Assembly: GCA_902801165.1 (NCBI GenBank) | Contig: CADCHI010000001.1 | Span: forward strand, 1-64,000 | Direction of reading: 5' to 3' | Source of the DNA: an uncultured Eubacteriales bacterium | GTDB taxonomy: Bacteria; Bacillota; Clostridia; Christensenellales; Aristaeellaceae | DNA length: 64,000 nucleotides | In this document: positions 7,960 to 17,595 of the stretch, piece after piece | Position numbering within the stretch: position 1 is the first letter of the stretch | How the letters are laid out: the number at the start of each line of letters is the position of its first letter | Notes under the pieces: generated by a model | The model's input: only the letters and a program-made list of their open reading frames with translations | The model's database searches: none | Told to the model about the DNA's origin: nothing | Translations under genes and position numbers: made by a program

Positions 7960-8586
7960 ATGGCGAGATACGTTGCGAACATCGATACCAGCTACAAGCA
8001 GCCCATACCATATCACTTCACCTGCAACCACTGCGGCGAAGTCAACCAGAAATCCTATGAGATCACCATAAGCGTGAAGGCCAGCGGCAGCGCCCGGAAC
8101 GCGCAGGGCGTGCGCGAGCTGGCCCATCGCCAGCACGACAGGCAGGTGAAAAAGGCCGTCCGGGAAAAGAACCGGGCCATCGAGAAGTATCGCCAGAAGC
8201 TGGTCGCGGGAAAGGTCGCCGGGGGCAAGCTCTCCTATATTCCGCTGAACAGCGAATGCGAGCACTGCGGCAAGTGCCAGATGTGGAACCCGGCCATTCC
8301 GGAAAAGGAATACGCCGCCAAGGCCGCAGGGGTCCTGAAGATCGTCGGGGGCCTCGCGGGCGCGCTGGGCTTCATCGGAGCCTTCTTCACCTTCTTCTTC
8401 CTCCATGCCCAAGGCGCGGGCGTCGCCCTGGCGGTGCCCGGCGCGCTCGCTGGCGCAGCGCTGCTGGGCTTGATTCTCTTCAAGGTCGGGGATGCCATCA
8501 ACGACCACCGGGAGGCCGCCTGGTTCCGGGAGCACCTGGCCGGCGAGCCCAACGACCCGGACAGGCTGCCGGTGATCGACAAGTGA
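7960..8586 (+). CDS. Zinc-ribbon-like membrane protein (copy 2)
   Basis: 208 residues. CNHC near residue 22 and CEHC near residue 103 flank a Lys/Arg-rich helical region (residues 45-85). Two transmembrane segments follow at about residues 121-145 and 150-170. Same domain order as the gene at 7058. The start follows AGAAGGGGG with good spacing. No recognised family beyond the ribbon-like cysteines. Confidence 0.7.
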   Translation: MARYVANIDTSYKQPIPYHFTCNHCGEVNQKSYEITISVKASGSARNAQGVRELAHRQHDRQVKKAVREKNRAIEKYRQKLVAGKVAGGKLSYIPLNSECEHCGKCQMWNPAIPEKEYAAKAAGVLKIVGGLAGALGFIGAFFTFFFLHAQGAGVALAVPGALAGAALLGLILFKVGDAINDHREAAWFREHLAGEPNDPDRLPVIDK

Positions 8587-8607
8587 AGATTGTTTTATCC
8601 CTCCATT

Positions 8608-8858
8608 AGGTGGGCAAGGTGGGCAGGCTGCCCACCTCAGACCGCTGAAAAAGCCTGCTAACGCAAGAATCTCTGCTGACGAACAAAGGCATGCAGAGAT
8701 TCTTGCTTGCTGTGTTGGCTTCAATTGCAAATATCGGTCACTTACGTTTGGGTAAGCTCCCTCATTTGCAATTTCGCCGCCTTGCCTTGCAAGCTTTTTT
8801 AGCGGCCTCCAGTCTGTTGACTTTGTCAACATCCTGAAGTGGGCAGGCTGCCCACCTT
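8608..8858. repeat. Composite palindromic element bounded by GGTGGGCAG palindromes
   Basis: Palindromes at 8617-8637 and 8838-8858 flank a folded core (8642-8805). The core has outer complementary ends (CCGCTGAAAAAGC / GCTTTTTTAGCGG), an inner stem CAAGAATCTCTGC / GCAGAGATTCTTG, and a second stem AATTGCAAAT / ATTTGCAATT enclosing CACTTACG. Its left 105 bases recur at 47107-47210, where the flanking palindromes have a different sequence. It may also terminate transcription from the gene at 7960. Confidence 0.7.
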
Positions 8859-8876
8859 TTCTGGTTGCTCATAAAG

Positions 8877-8882
8877 TATAAT
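8877..8882 (+). promoter_or_regulatory. Probable -10 box for the HD-RyR gene
   Basis: Perfect TATAAT about 88 bases before the chosen start, just past the palindromic element. No good -35 box stands 16-18 bases upstream. Confidence 0.35.
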
Positions 8883-8970
8883 CAATCGTGAGGTCATGCG
8901 GGTGTTTGGGCAATACGCCGCCCCGGCGGGTTCAAAGAGAGCGATTGAAGGAAAAGGGAAGGTGGTTCAC

Positions 8971-11010
8971 ATGGCATATACGGCGTTTGAGCGCATGAGA
9001 GAGATCAACAAGAGCCGATACAAAGTGGACCTGGGGCCGGTGCAGCCGCCGGTGAGATGGGGCCAGAATGAAAACGACCTGAAATCCGCGGCGCTGCGCT
9101 TTCTGCGGGAGCGCTGCGAGGGGCTGCGCCACGACGCGGACATCGAGGCGCGGGAGAACGCGAGCGGTGTCTTTGAGGGCGCGAGCCTGAACGCGAACCA
9201 GATCCCCTACAACATGCAGATGGATATCGACCGCCTGTGCCTGGAAAAGACCCTGGGGGACTTCATCGACTCTGGCACGGCGGAGGACGCCTATTCCGTC
9301 TACTTCTGCTACATCAACATGTTCCTGGGCAAGTACGGCGAATCCAAGAAGATGGTGGAGCTGCTCTCGGAATACGAGGCCAACGGCAGCTCGCTGCTGA
9401 TGAAGCACCGGGACCACTATTCCCACTCCGTCTACGTGTTCGCGCTGGGGCTGGCCATCTATGAGACCAACGGGGCCTACCGCGAGGCATTCAGGGCCTT
9501 CTACAGCCGGCAGGCCGCGGACGCGCGCGAGGCGGCCAACCTGTTCCTGGAGATCTGGGGCCTGACCGCGCTGTTCCACGACATCGGCTATCCCTTCGAG
9601 CTGCCCTTTGAGCAGGTGCTCTCCTATTTCGAGGTCAACCACCAGAAGCGGGGCAAGGACAGCGTGTACCTGGCCTATCGGGGCATCGATAGGCTGGTGA
9701 CGCTGGACGAGCCCGCCAGAGCGCATTTCGCGGAGCTCTACGGCGTGGAATTTGAGACCGTCACCCAGCTGCTGGCCTGGGACATCGCCCAAAAGCTGGG
9801 GGAGGACTACGGCGTGACCGCGGAGGGCCTGCGGGGCGTGATCGACGCCAAGCCGGTGTCGCCGGAGAGCTTCGGCCTGTTCATGGACCACGCCTTCTTC
9901 AGCGCGGCGCGGCTGTACCGGGAGCTGACGGGCCCTGGCAAGGGTGCGGGCCTGCGGACGGAGCAGGTGGACGCCCTGTCCGCCATCCTGCTGCACAACA
10001 GCCTGTTCAAGTTCGCCATCGCCTTCTACAAGGACCCCGTCAGACGCAAGGGGCCCCTGCAGGCCCGGCGGCACCCGCTGGCGTTCCTTTTGATGATCTG
10101 CGACGAGCTCCAGTGCTGGGACCGCACCGCCTATGGCCGCAACTCCCGCACGGAGCTGCACCCGATGGACGCGAGGTTCGACTTCACGGGCGGCGCGATC
10201 CGCGTGACGTACGTCTACGACAGCGCTGAGGGTCAGAAGATCGCCGCCTTCCATGCGGCTTATACCGCCTGGGAGGAGGGCGGCGAGCAGGGCGATCCGC
10301 CGCGGCTGAAGGCCTACAGCGACATGGCCGAGAAGGAGCAGCGCTTCACCCGGGACATCGAGAAGATCGTCGATACCTCCATCATGCCCCTGGACGTTCG
10401 TGTGAAGCCGGAGAAGGCGAACCGGGGCAGGAAGCACACCTACCTGTCTGGCAGCAACTTCCTTCACTTCTACGACTTCGCGGTGGCGCTGCACGGCAGG
10501 AACATGCCGCCGGAGTCCACGGCGGCGGACATGGAGAAGAAGTTCACGTCCCATTCGCTGGAGTACCAGCTGTCCACGCTGAACCGCGCCCGCCACTTCG
10601 CCCGCTACCTGGACGCCATCCGCTGCTTCTACACGGACAAGCCCGTGGACTACGACATGGTCGGCGCGTTTACCCCGGCCCATGCCGCCGTGTTCGCGCC
10701 GATGGAGCACGAGCGCTGGGTGCGGGAGCACATCGCCATGGGCTGGCGCAGGGGCGACGAGTACGAGGCGCTGACCAAGGACCTGCCGGAGGCGGAGCGG
10801 AAGGCGGCCCGCGCGGCGCTCCGGGAGCAGCTGCGACGCCACAAGCTGACCATGGATGGCGATCCCACCGAGGCGGAGGTCGCCGACCACTACAGGGGCC
10901 TGGACGAGGTGGACCAGGACAAGGACTGGAAGCCCTTCAACCGCATGCTGCAGCTGCTCAGGAAATACGACGGCACCCGAATCTACAGCCTGGAGAGCAT
11001 GGAGAAATAG
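8971..11010 (+). CDS. HD-like domain protein with C-terminal RyR domain
   Basis: 679 residues from ATG 8971, chosen because GGGAAGGTGG precedes it; an upstream in-frame ATG at 8896 lacks one. Residues about 140-225 carry HD-like features: KHRDHYSHS (His146, 149, 152) and LFHDIGYPFE (HD at 203-204), as in metal-dependent phosphohydrolases. Residues about 571-665 match an RyR domain (MEHERWVREHIAMGWRRG, later DKDWKPFNRMLQLLRKY, and a TRIYSLE end). Bacterial RyR domains are thought to bind nucleotide-derived ligands and occur in conflict-system gene sets. The TIR gene follows after 3 bases, so both are made together. It may act as sensor or ligand-turnover component. No membrane segment. Confidence 0.75.
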   Translation: MAYTAFERMREINKSRYKVDLGPVQPPVRWGQNENDLKSAALRFLRERCEGLRHDADIEARENASGVFEGASLNANQIPYNMQMDIDRLCLEKTLGDFIDSGTAEDAYSVYFCYINMFLGKYGESKKMVELLSEYEANGSSLLMKHRDHYSHSVYVFALGLAIYETNGAYREAFRAFYSRQAADAREAANLFLEIWGLTALFHDIGYPFELPFEQVLSYFEVNHQKRGKDSVYLAYRGIDRLVTLDEPARAHFAELYGVEFETVTQLLAWDIAQKLGEDYGVTAEGLRGVIDAKPVSPESFGLFMDHAFFSAARLYRELTGPGKGAGLRTEQVDALSAILLHNSLFKFAIAFYKDPVRRKGPLQARRHPLAFLLMICDELQCWDRTAYGRNSRTELHPMDARFDFTGGAIRVTYVYDSAEGQKIAAFHAAYTAWEEGGEQGDPPRLKAYSDMAEKEQRFTRDIEKIVDTSIMPLDVRVKPEKANRGRKHTYLSGSNFLHFYDFAVALHGRNMPPESTAADMEKKFTSHSLEYQLSTLNRARHFARYLDAIRCFYTDKPVDYDMVGAFTPAHAAVFAPMEHERWVREHIAMGWRRGDEYEALTKDLPEAERKAARAALREQLRRHKLTMDGDPTEAEVADHYRGLDEVDQDKDWKPFNRMLQLLRKYDGTRIYSLESMEK

Positions 11011-11013
11011 CGC

Positions 11014-13248
11014 ATGAAGCTTCAATACATCACCCGCGGCATGAGCGACGCCAGGGGCAAGCCCCGGGTGTTCCTGGCCTGCCATCCGGAGGACCGGGAA
11101 AGGGCGATTCCGCTGATTGCGGAGGACCTGCTGCGCCACGCCAACTGCGCCGTGTGGTACGACGCCGAGCCTGAGGCGGACTTTGATCCTCAGGAGCTGC
11201 GGGCGGCGCTGGACGAGATGCAGCTGTTCGTGGCGGCGGTGAGCTCGAAGTTCCTGTATACCGCCCACCGGGCGAAGGACGTGGAGCTGAAATACGCGCT
11301 CCAGAGGCACATCCCCGTGCTGCCCATCCTGTTGGAATCCGGGCTTTCCCGGGAGTTCAACCGGGTGACGGACACGAAGATCCAGGTCGTGAACCGCTGC
11401 GTCAGCGACCCCACCGCCACGCCCTACGAGGAGGTGCTGGACACCTATTTGAAGTCCATGCTGGTGGGGAATGAGCTGGCCGAAAAGGTGCGGGACGCCT
11501 TCGACGCCTATGTGTTCCTGAGCTACCGCAAGAAGGACCGCCGCCACGCCCAGCGCCTGATGCATCTGATCCACGAGAACAAGCAGTTCCGGGACATCGC
11601 CATCTGGTACGACGAGTTCCTGGTACCCGGCGAGAACTACAACGACGCCATCCGCGACGCCTTTGAAAAGAGCGGCTTGTTCGCCCTGGCGGTGACGCCC
11701 AGCCTGTTGGAGCCGGAGAACTATGTGATGCGGGTGGAGTTCCCACTGGCCCGGGACAGGCGGAGGGATAAGGGCGATTTGCAGATCGTGCCGGTGGAGC
11801 TGTACGAGACGGCGCTGGGCGATCCGCGCACCGACCGGGGCCAGCTGGAAACGGCTTATCAGGAGATCCCGCCCCTGCAGGACGAGCACAGGCCGGCGGA
11901 GATGAACGCGGCGCTGCTGGACGCGCTCGGGCGCATCGCCAGGAAGGAGAGCGACGGCTCTGCGCGGCACCGCTTCTTCATCGGCCTGGCCTACCTGTGC
12001 GGCATCGACGTGGAGGTGGACCGAAGTCGAGCCCTTGAACTGCTGGAATCCGCTGCCACAGACCCGGTTCCCTGCTTCGACGCCACGGAAAAGCTGGTGG
12101 ACATGTACCGCAGCGGCGACGGCGTGGCGCTGGACTTGAACCGGGCCATCCAGTGGCAGCGGCGGCTGTGCGAACAGTGCCGGTCAGAGCATGAAAAGGG
12201 CCATTCGCCGGACGAGCATCTGGGCTTCGGCACGCGGTACTTCCGGGCGCTGATGGGGCTCTCCGACCTGCTCCGGGAGGCCGGTAGCCTGCCCGAGGCC
12301 GTTGTCACTGCCGAGCAGGCGCTGGCGGTGGCCGGCACGCTGACCGACGAGGTGGGCGCGCGGGAGGTGGACCGGGACACGGCCGTCATCTGCAACCGCC
12401 TGGGCGGGCTGTGTCGCGCCTCCGGGGACCTGGACCGGGCGGAGGCGTACTACCGCCGTTCGCTGGACATCAGCGAGCGCCTGGCCCGGGAGATGGGCAC
12501 GGCCCGCGCACGCCGGGACCTGTCCGTCAGCCAGGAGCGCCTGGGGGACGTCTACAGGAAGCGCGGGGAGCCGGACCGGGCGGAGGCGCTGTACCTGAGC
12601 GCCAGGGCCCTCCGGGTGGCGCTGAACGACGCCATTGGCGATGCCGGCACCCGGCGCGACCTGTCGGCCATACTCACCAAGCTGGGGAACGTCAAAAGGG
12701 CCAGGCGGGACTACGACGGCGCGGCCGGGGACTACGGCGCGGCGCTGGAGCTGGACCGGGTGCTGGCCGAGGAGACACGCACCTGGCAGGCGAGGGACGA
12801 CTACGCCGTCAGCCTCGTGAAGCTGGGCGACGTGCAGCGCACCCGGGGCGAGACCCGCGAGGCGGTGGAACTGCAATCGAAGGCCGTGGAAATATTCCAG
12901 AAAAACGTCGATGAGACCGGCTCCCTGGAGTACCGGAAGCACCTGGCCTCGGGGCTGGAAAAGCTGGCGAAGTCCTGGGTCGGCCTCTGGCAGCGGGAGC
13001 CGGCGGAGCGGTGCTACCGGCGATCCGTCGCCCTGCGGGAGGACTTGATGAACGAATACCCCTCCCACATCACCCGGCATGAGCTCGCCACGGCGTACTT
13101 CCTGTTTGCCGACTTCTCCGGCGACGCCGGCATGATGCGCCGGGCGCTGAGACTGTGGGAGGAGATGTGCCCGGACCACCCGGAATACGCGCGATATGCC
13201 GACAGCGCGCGGCGCATGCTGGCAAAGCTTGTGCCAGTCCATGACTAG
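11014..13248 (+). CDS. Double-TIR protein with Sel1-like and TPR repeats
   Basis: 744 residues, starting 3 bases after the HD-RyR gene. TIR1 lies at about residues 18-110 (RVFLACHPEDRERA, WYDAE, then AKDVELKYA) and TIR2 at 163-270 (AYVFLSYRKKDRRHAQ, IWYDEFLVPGE, then VMRVEFPLA). Both keep a Glu (91 and 242) at the helix position that is catalytic in NAD-cleaving TIR domains. Residues about 326-390 are Sel1-like and about 400-700 are TPR repeats. Bacterial TIR proteins either destroy NAD during defence or make signalling nucleotides; which applies is unknown. The stop codon TAG lies at the boundary of a mobile-looking repeat. Confidence 0.8.
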   Translation: MKLQYITRGMSDARGKPRVFLACHPEDRERAIPLIAEDLLRHANCAVWYDAEPEADFDPQELRAALDEMQLFVAAVSSKFLYTAHRAKDVELKYALQRHIPVLPILLESGLSREFNRVTDTKIQVVNRCVSDPTATPYEEVLDTYLKSMLVGNELAEKVRDAFDAYVFLSYRKKDRRHAQRLMHLIHENKQFRDIAIWYDEFLVPGENYNDAIRDAFEKSGLFALAVTPSLLEPENYVMRVEFPLARDRRRDKGDLQIVPVELYETALGDPRTDRGQLETAYQEIPPLQDEHRPAEMNAALLDALGRIARKESDGSARHRFFIGLAYLCGIDVEVDRSRALELLESAATDPVPCFDATEKLVDMYRSGDGVALDLNRAIQWQRRLCEQCRSEHEKGHSPDEHLGFGTRYFRALMGLSDLLREAGSLPEAVVTAEQALAVAGTLTDEVGAREVDRDTAVICNRLGGLCRASGDLDRAEAYYRRSLDISERLAREMGTARARRDLSVSQERLGDVYRKRGEPDRAEALYLSARALRVALNDAIGDAGTRRDLSAILTKLGNVKRARRDYDGAAGDYGAALELDRVLAEETRTWQARDDYAVSLVKLGDVQRTRGETREAVELQSKAVEIFQKNVDETGSLEYRKHLASGLEKLAKSWVGLWQREPAERCYRRSVALREDLMNEYPSHITRHELATAYFLFADFSGDAGMMRRALRLWEEMCPDHPEYARYADSARRMLAKLVPVHD

Positions 13249-13437
13249 AGTCTGTTTCTAAAATGCCAGAAGCGCATTTTCGGCGTATTTGACTGCATTT
13301 CTGCGTTGATTTCCCTTGATTTACCGCCAGTAAACCCGCGGAACCTTGATTTACCGCCAGTAAACCCGCGGAAAATCGCCTTGAAATGCAGCCAAATCCG
13401 TTCGAAACTGCATCTCCCTGCATTTAGAAGCACACTC
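13247..13437. repeat. MITE-like element with AGTCTGTTTCTA / TAGAAGCACACT ends
   Basis: About 190 bases with imperfect terminal inverted repeats (AGAGTCTGTTTCTA at the left, TAGAAGCACACTC at the right). It has no coding capacity and contains a tandem 30-bp duplication. A partial direct copy follows at once. Confidence 0.6.
13314..13373. repeat. Exact 30-bp tandem duplication
   Basis: The 30 bases at 13314-13343 (CCTTGATTTACCGCC through CCCGCGGAA) are repeated without change at 13344-13373, inside the MITE-like element. The lack of any difference suggests a recent event. Confidence 0.9.
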
Positions 13438-13439
13438 GA

Positions 13440-13517
13440 AAGTCTGTTTCTATAATGCCTGAATCGCATTTTCGACGTATTAGACTGCATTTCTGCGTTG
13501 GTTTCCCTTGATTCACC
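13440..13517. repeat. Second, truncated copy of the MITE-like element
   Basis: About 77 bases match the left end of the element at 13247 with a handful of differences (AGTCTGTTTCTATAATGCC and GACTGCATTTCTGCGTTG are clear). It stops at TTCACC, where unique sequence begins, so the right end is lost. Confidence 0.7.
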
Positions 13518-13592
13518 ACAGAGGATATCGACGGCGCAGCGCGAGACCTGCGGCGCTGTGGCGGACGCGACCAGGAGGGAGGCATTGAGCGA

Positions 13593-16500
13593 ATGGACAG
13601 CTTCACCATCGGCAACAGCATGAGCAAGCTGAGCCTGCTGGAGACCTGGCACCCCAGGACCGACGCGGACCTGGACGCCATCACCAGCGAGCGCATCAGC
13701 CCCGGCGAGCGGCTGCTGGAGTGCTACACGGTGGAATCCGAGCCGCTGAAGGGCGGCATGGGCAGCGTGTGGCGCGTGCGCTACGACGCCCTGGACAAGC
13801 CACTGGCCATGAAGCGGCCCCAGCCCCGGTTCTTTGCAGAGGCCGGCGTGGAGACCAAGGCGAGGTTCATCCACGAGTGCGAGGCCTGGATCGGCCTGGG
13901 GCTGCACCCGAACATCGTGGCCTGCTACTATGTGCGCGACATCGGCGGCGTGCCCTCCATATTCGCCGAGTGGATGGAGGGCGGCAGCCTGGAGAGGCGC
14001 ATCCGCGACGGCAGCCTCTACGACGGCACGCCCGAGGAGAACCAGGCGCGGCTGCTGCGCATCGCGCTGCAATTCGCCCGGGGGCTGCGCTACGCCCACG
14101 ATCGCGGCATGGTGCACCAGGACGTGAAGCCCGACAACGTGCTGCTCACCGCGAACATGGTGGCCCGGGTCTCTGACTTCGGGCTGTCCGGCGCCTATGA
14201 AACGCTGGCCGCGGGCGGCGCCATCGCCGGCTCCGGCGCGTACACGGTGGCCTACTGCTCGCCGGAGCAGGCCCGCCGGGAGCCCCTGTCCATCCGGACC
14301 GACATCTACAGCTGGGCGGTATCCGTCATGGAGATGTACGCCGGCGGCTGTCGCTGGAGGGACGGCCGGGAGGCCGGGGAGCGCTGCGAGGCGTACCTGG
14401 CCGACTGCCGCGTCGATGTGCCGGAGGGGCTGGCCGCGCTGCTCAGGCGCTGCATGCGGGAAAGGGAGGCCGACCGCCCCGCGGATTTCGGCGAGGTGGA
14501 GGACGCGCTGCGGGCCGTCTATCGGGAGGCCTGCGGCGCGGATTGGGACGGCGACGATGGCGCGGCTGCCTCCGATTCCGCCGATTCCCTGAACAACCAG
14601 GCCGTCAGCTACATGGAGATCGGCCTGTCGGACAGCGCCGCCCACTGCTGGGAGGAGGCCGGGGAGATCGACCCGACCCACGTGGAGGCCCTGTACAACC
14701 GCGCGCTGATCGCCTGGCGAAGCGGCGAACAGACGGACATGGAGGTCTGGCGGAAGCTGCTGAGCCACCCCTTCTTCATGCGCACGGAGGCCGGCCGGGA
14801 GGCGGTGGAAGCCCTCGCACGGGAGGCGGGTAAGCGGGCGATGGACGAGCCGCTGTTCGCGGATGAGCCGGAGCGGGAATGCGATTCCGGCGTCGGCCTG
14901 TGGCGTGGCCGCGCCTATGTCCCGGAGTCGGCTGGCGACGCGCTGTTTTTGAAGGTCATGGACGCCGGGACGGGGGCGCTTATCGAGCGGATCGACCTCA
15001 GCGAGGTCGCGCGGCGGGTCCAGGACAGGATCGGCAGGGTATTCCTGAGCGAGGACTGCGCCCAGCTGGGGCTGGCGGTCGGGAAGGACCGGGTGATCGT
15101 CTGCGACATCGCGTCGAAGGCGGTGCTCTACGACGTCCGGCTGGGCGAGACCAGCATGTATGACAGCGGCATCAACTACATGCTGTTGGGCCGGGACAGC
15201 CGCTTTTTGAAACGTATGGTCTCCCACGGCATGGGCCACGCCGCGCCCACCCCGGAGACCTACGACCTGTCCACGGGCCGGCGGGTCCGGCAGGGCCAGG
15301 TCACCTATGCGGACTGGCAGCTGGTCAACGCCGGCGCGGACGCCCTGCCGGACGAGGCGAAGGGCAAGGAGTACCCCTGCACCCTGTGCGACGGCCTGCG
15401 GGCGGTGCCGGTGCTCGAGCAGGGAGAGACCCTGATGGCCTGCGATGACTCCGGACGCCCGACCGCCGCGCTGCCCCGGGCCCTGGCGAAGGAAGCGCCG
15501 GACATCCGTCGGGACATGCCCGGGGAGGGCGTTCGGCGCATCGTGGAGGACGGCACGGTGTGGCTCGCGGGCAGCGAGGGGCTGATGCAGTTCGACCTGT
15601 CCAGCGGAAAGTGCCTGAGGAGCTACGGCCTTCCCGAGCGCTTCTTCATGCAGCTTTACGTGGACGAGCGCGGCGAGGGCGTGATCTGGCGCAGGAACCG
15701 AGGCAGGGACGAAAAGCCAGTGTGGAAGTACCGCCCTCTGCCGCCCGTGCGGGAGGAGGACCGGGCCGGGTGGCTCATCGCCGCGCTGGAGAGCTTCGAG
15801 GAATACCGGGACCGGGTCCGGCGTCTGGAATCGCTGTACGGGGATTTCCGTCGGGCGGACGACGGCGGGGACCGGGCGGGCATGTGCCGGATCTACGGCG
15901 AGGCCTCCGGCATCCGGCGCTTCTTCGGCAGCGAAAACCAGCAGGCCATGGCGCGCCGCCTGAACGCGGCCTGTCGCCAGCGGAACGGCTACCTGCTCCA
16001 ACTGGAAAACGGGGAGCTGACCCCGGACGCGGCGGCGGGTATTCTCGCGCCCTTTGGGCTGAACGGCGCGAAGGACAAACAAGCCAGGCCGCAGGCGGCC
16101 CGGGAGACGCCCCGGACCGTGACCTGGCCGGGCGGCGCCTATGCCTTTGCGGACGAGGCGGAGAAGCGGGCGTTCACCGGGCGGTTCGTGGATGCGTTCC
16201 GGGTGCTGGACGCCGACGAGGCCCACGGGCTGATCGCGGTGGTAGCCAAGCGCAGCAAGGGCGGCATCGAATACAACTTCAAGGTCTGGAGCGTCGACGA
16301 GCGGCGGTTCCTGCTGGACATCCCCCTGACCGGCTATTGGCAGGACAAATGGATCGCCGCCGGCTTTGGCAGGACGGAGGCGGCGAAGCAGCACATGCTG
16401 CTGGCTGTCACGGGCGTGGAGCCCCGGATCAGCCTGGAAAACCCGCCCTACGCCGTCTACCAGTTCAGCTGCGACTACGGCCCGGAAGCGCCGCGGCGCG

Positions 16501-17576
16501 TGCCGCCGAAGGCCTCCGGCGCGGAGCGCGCGACCGGCGGCAAAGCCCGCGACGACGCGGTGGCGGGGCTGCACAGGGCCTATCGGGACCGCGCCGTGAC
16601 CGCGGTGGCCTGCCCCGGGGAGAGGGCCTGCCAAAGGGAGCGGGACAACGCAGCCGTGAAGCTGAAGGCCGCCTTCCAGGACATGGGCAAGGCCCTGGAC
16701 GTGGAGGCGCTCTCCCGCTGGCACGGGGAGTATCGCGCCTTGGCGGAGGCCCGTCCAGCGGCGGAGGGTTGCGGGCCGATGAGGGACTTTGTCCAGTCAC
16801 AGCTGGCCTTCGCCCTCTCCCAAAGGGAAGCCCCGGCGGAGAAGCTGCGCGCGCTCGCCCTGTACGACGACCTGGCCGCCCGGTACCCGGAGAAGGAGCT
16901 GTATCGCAAGAATGCCGGCGTTCTCGCAAACCAGCTGGTCGCCGCGCTGGAGCGCCTGGGGGCGGCGCAGGACGCTGAAGGGCTGGAGCCCCTGTACGAG
17001 GCCGCCCGAAGTCAATTCGGCGGCGGTCCGGCAGGTGAGGAAGCCTCGCGCGTTCGCACGAGCGCCGAGTCCCAGTACGCCTTCGCCCTGTCCCGCAAGG
17101 AGGACCTGGAGAGCAAGCTGAAGGCCCTTGCCCTGTACGACGCGCTGGCCGAGCGCCACCCGGAGAAGGCGCTGTACGCCAAGAACGCGCAGGTCGTGGC
17201 AAACCAGGCGCTGGTCAGCTTTGACCGCATGGGGGAGGCACTTGATGCTGAGGCCCTGGAGGGCTGGCACGGGCGCTGCGCGGAGCTGCAATCCGAGCGC
17301 CCGGGACGTGAGCTGATCGCCAGGGTGTTCGACGGCGCGGAGGCGCAGCTGGCCTTCGCCCTCTCCCGCACGGAGGATATTGACAGCAAGGAGCGGGCGC
17401 TGGAGATGTTCGAGGGGCTCAGCCGCCGCCGACCGGAGGAGCCCGCATACGTCAGGAACGCCGGCATACTCGAGGGACAGCTGTTCAGGCTGCGGCGCGA
17501 ACAGAAGAAGCAGGAACGACGGAAGGCGCGGGAGGAGGGCCGGGGCGGCCTGTTCTCCCTGTTCAAGCGGAAATGA
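13593..17576 (+). CDS. Large Ser/Thr protein kinase with TPR, propeller-like and helical repeats
   Basis: 1327 residues. The kinase domain spans residues 40-315 with an intact set: KGGMGSVW loop (53-60), LAMK (Lys74), HQDVKPDN (175-182, HRD changed to HQD), DFG (195-197), and SPEQA. A TPR-like pair follows (about 335-380). The middle part (about 430-860) has beta-rich repeats like a degenerate WD40 propeller. The C-terminal 300 residues hold three related helical units of about 90 residues, each with AFALSR, ALALYD and YxKNA phrases. No transmembrane helix, so cytoplasmic. Probably transcribed with the TIR operon across the 344-base repeat region, or from its own promoter. Substrate unknown. 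Confidence 0.8.
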   Translation: MDSFTIGNSMSKLSLLETWHPRTDADLDAITSERISPGERLLECYTVESEPLKGGMGSVWRVRYDALDKPLAMKRPQPRFFAEAGVETKARFIHECEAWIGLGLHPNIVACYYVRDIGGVPSIFAEWMEGGSLERRIRDGSLYDGTPEENQARLLRIALQFARGLRYAHDRGMVHQDVKPDNVLLTANMVARVSDFGLSGAYETLAAGGAIAGSGAYTVAYCSPEQARREPLSIRTDIYSWAVSVMEMYAGGCRWRDGREAGERCEAYLADCRVDVPEGLAALLRRCMREREADRPADFGEVEDALRAVYREACGADWDGDDGAAASDSADSLNNQAVSYMEIGLSDSAAHCWEEAGEIDPTHVEALYNRALIAWRSGEQTDMEVWRKLLSHPFFMRTEAGREAVEALAREAGKRAMDEPLFADEPERECDSGVGLWRGRAYVPESAGDALFLKVMDAGTGALIERIDLSEVARRVQDRIGRVFLSEDCAQLGLAVGKDRVIVCDIASKAVLYDVRLGETSMYDSGINYMLLGRDSRFLKRMVSHGMGHAAPTPETYDLSTGRRVRQGQVTYADWQLVNAGADALPDEAKGKEYPCTLCDGLRAVPVLEQGETLMACDDSGRPTAALPRALAKEAPDIRRDMPGEGVRRIVEDGTVWLAGSEGLMQFDLSSGKCLRSYGLPERFFMQLYVDERGEGVIWRRNRGRDEKPVWKYRPLPPVREEDRAGWLIAALESFEEYRDRVRRLESLYGDFRRADDGGDRAGMCRIYGEASGIRRFFGSENQQAMARRLNAACRQRNGYLLQLENGELTPDAAAGILAPFGLNGAKDKQARPQAARETPRTVTWPGGAYAFADEAEKRAFTGRFVDAFRVLDADEAHGLIAVVAKRSKGGIEYNFKVWSVDERRFLLDIPLTGYWQDKWIAAGFGRTEAAKQHMLLAVTGVEPRISLENPPYAVYQFSCDYGPEAPRRVPPKASGAERATGGKARDDAVAGLHRAYRDRAVTAVACPGERACQRERDNAAVKLKAAFQDMGKALDVEALSRWHGEYRALAEARPAAEGCGPMRDFVQSQLAFALSQREAPAEKLRALALYDDLAARYPEKELYRKNAGVLANQLVAALERLGAAQDAEGLEPLYEAARSQFGGGPAGEEASRVRTSAESQYAFALSRKEDLESKLKALALYDALAERHPEKALYAKNAQVVANQALVSFDRMGEALDAEALEGWHGRCAELQSERPGRELIARVFDGAEAQLAFALSRTEDIDSKERALEMFEGLSRRRPEEPAYVRNAGILEGQLFRLRREQKKQERRKAREEGRGGLFSLFKRK

Positions 17577-17595
17577 GAGGGAGGCGTGATTCTGT

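Noticed and set aside
8932-11970. 1012-codon open frame on the minus strand
   Set aside because: It lies antisense to the HD-RyR and TIR genes, runs across their junction, and has no ribosome-binding site; its length is a result of high-GC codon use on the other strand.
13245-16724. 1159-codon open frame on the minus strand
   Set aside because: Antisense to the large kinase and through the MITE-like repeats; biased composition with no recognised domain.
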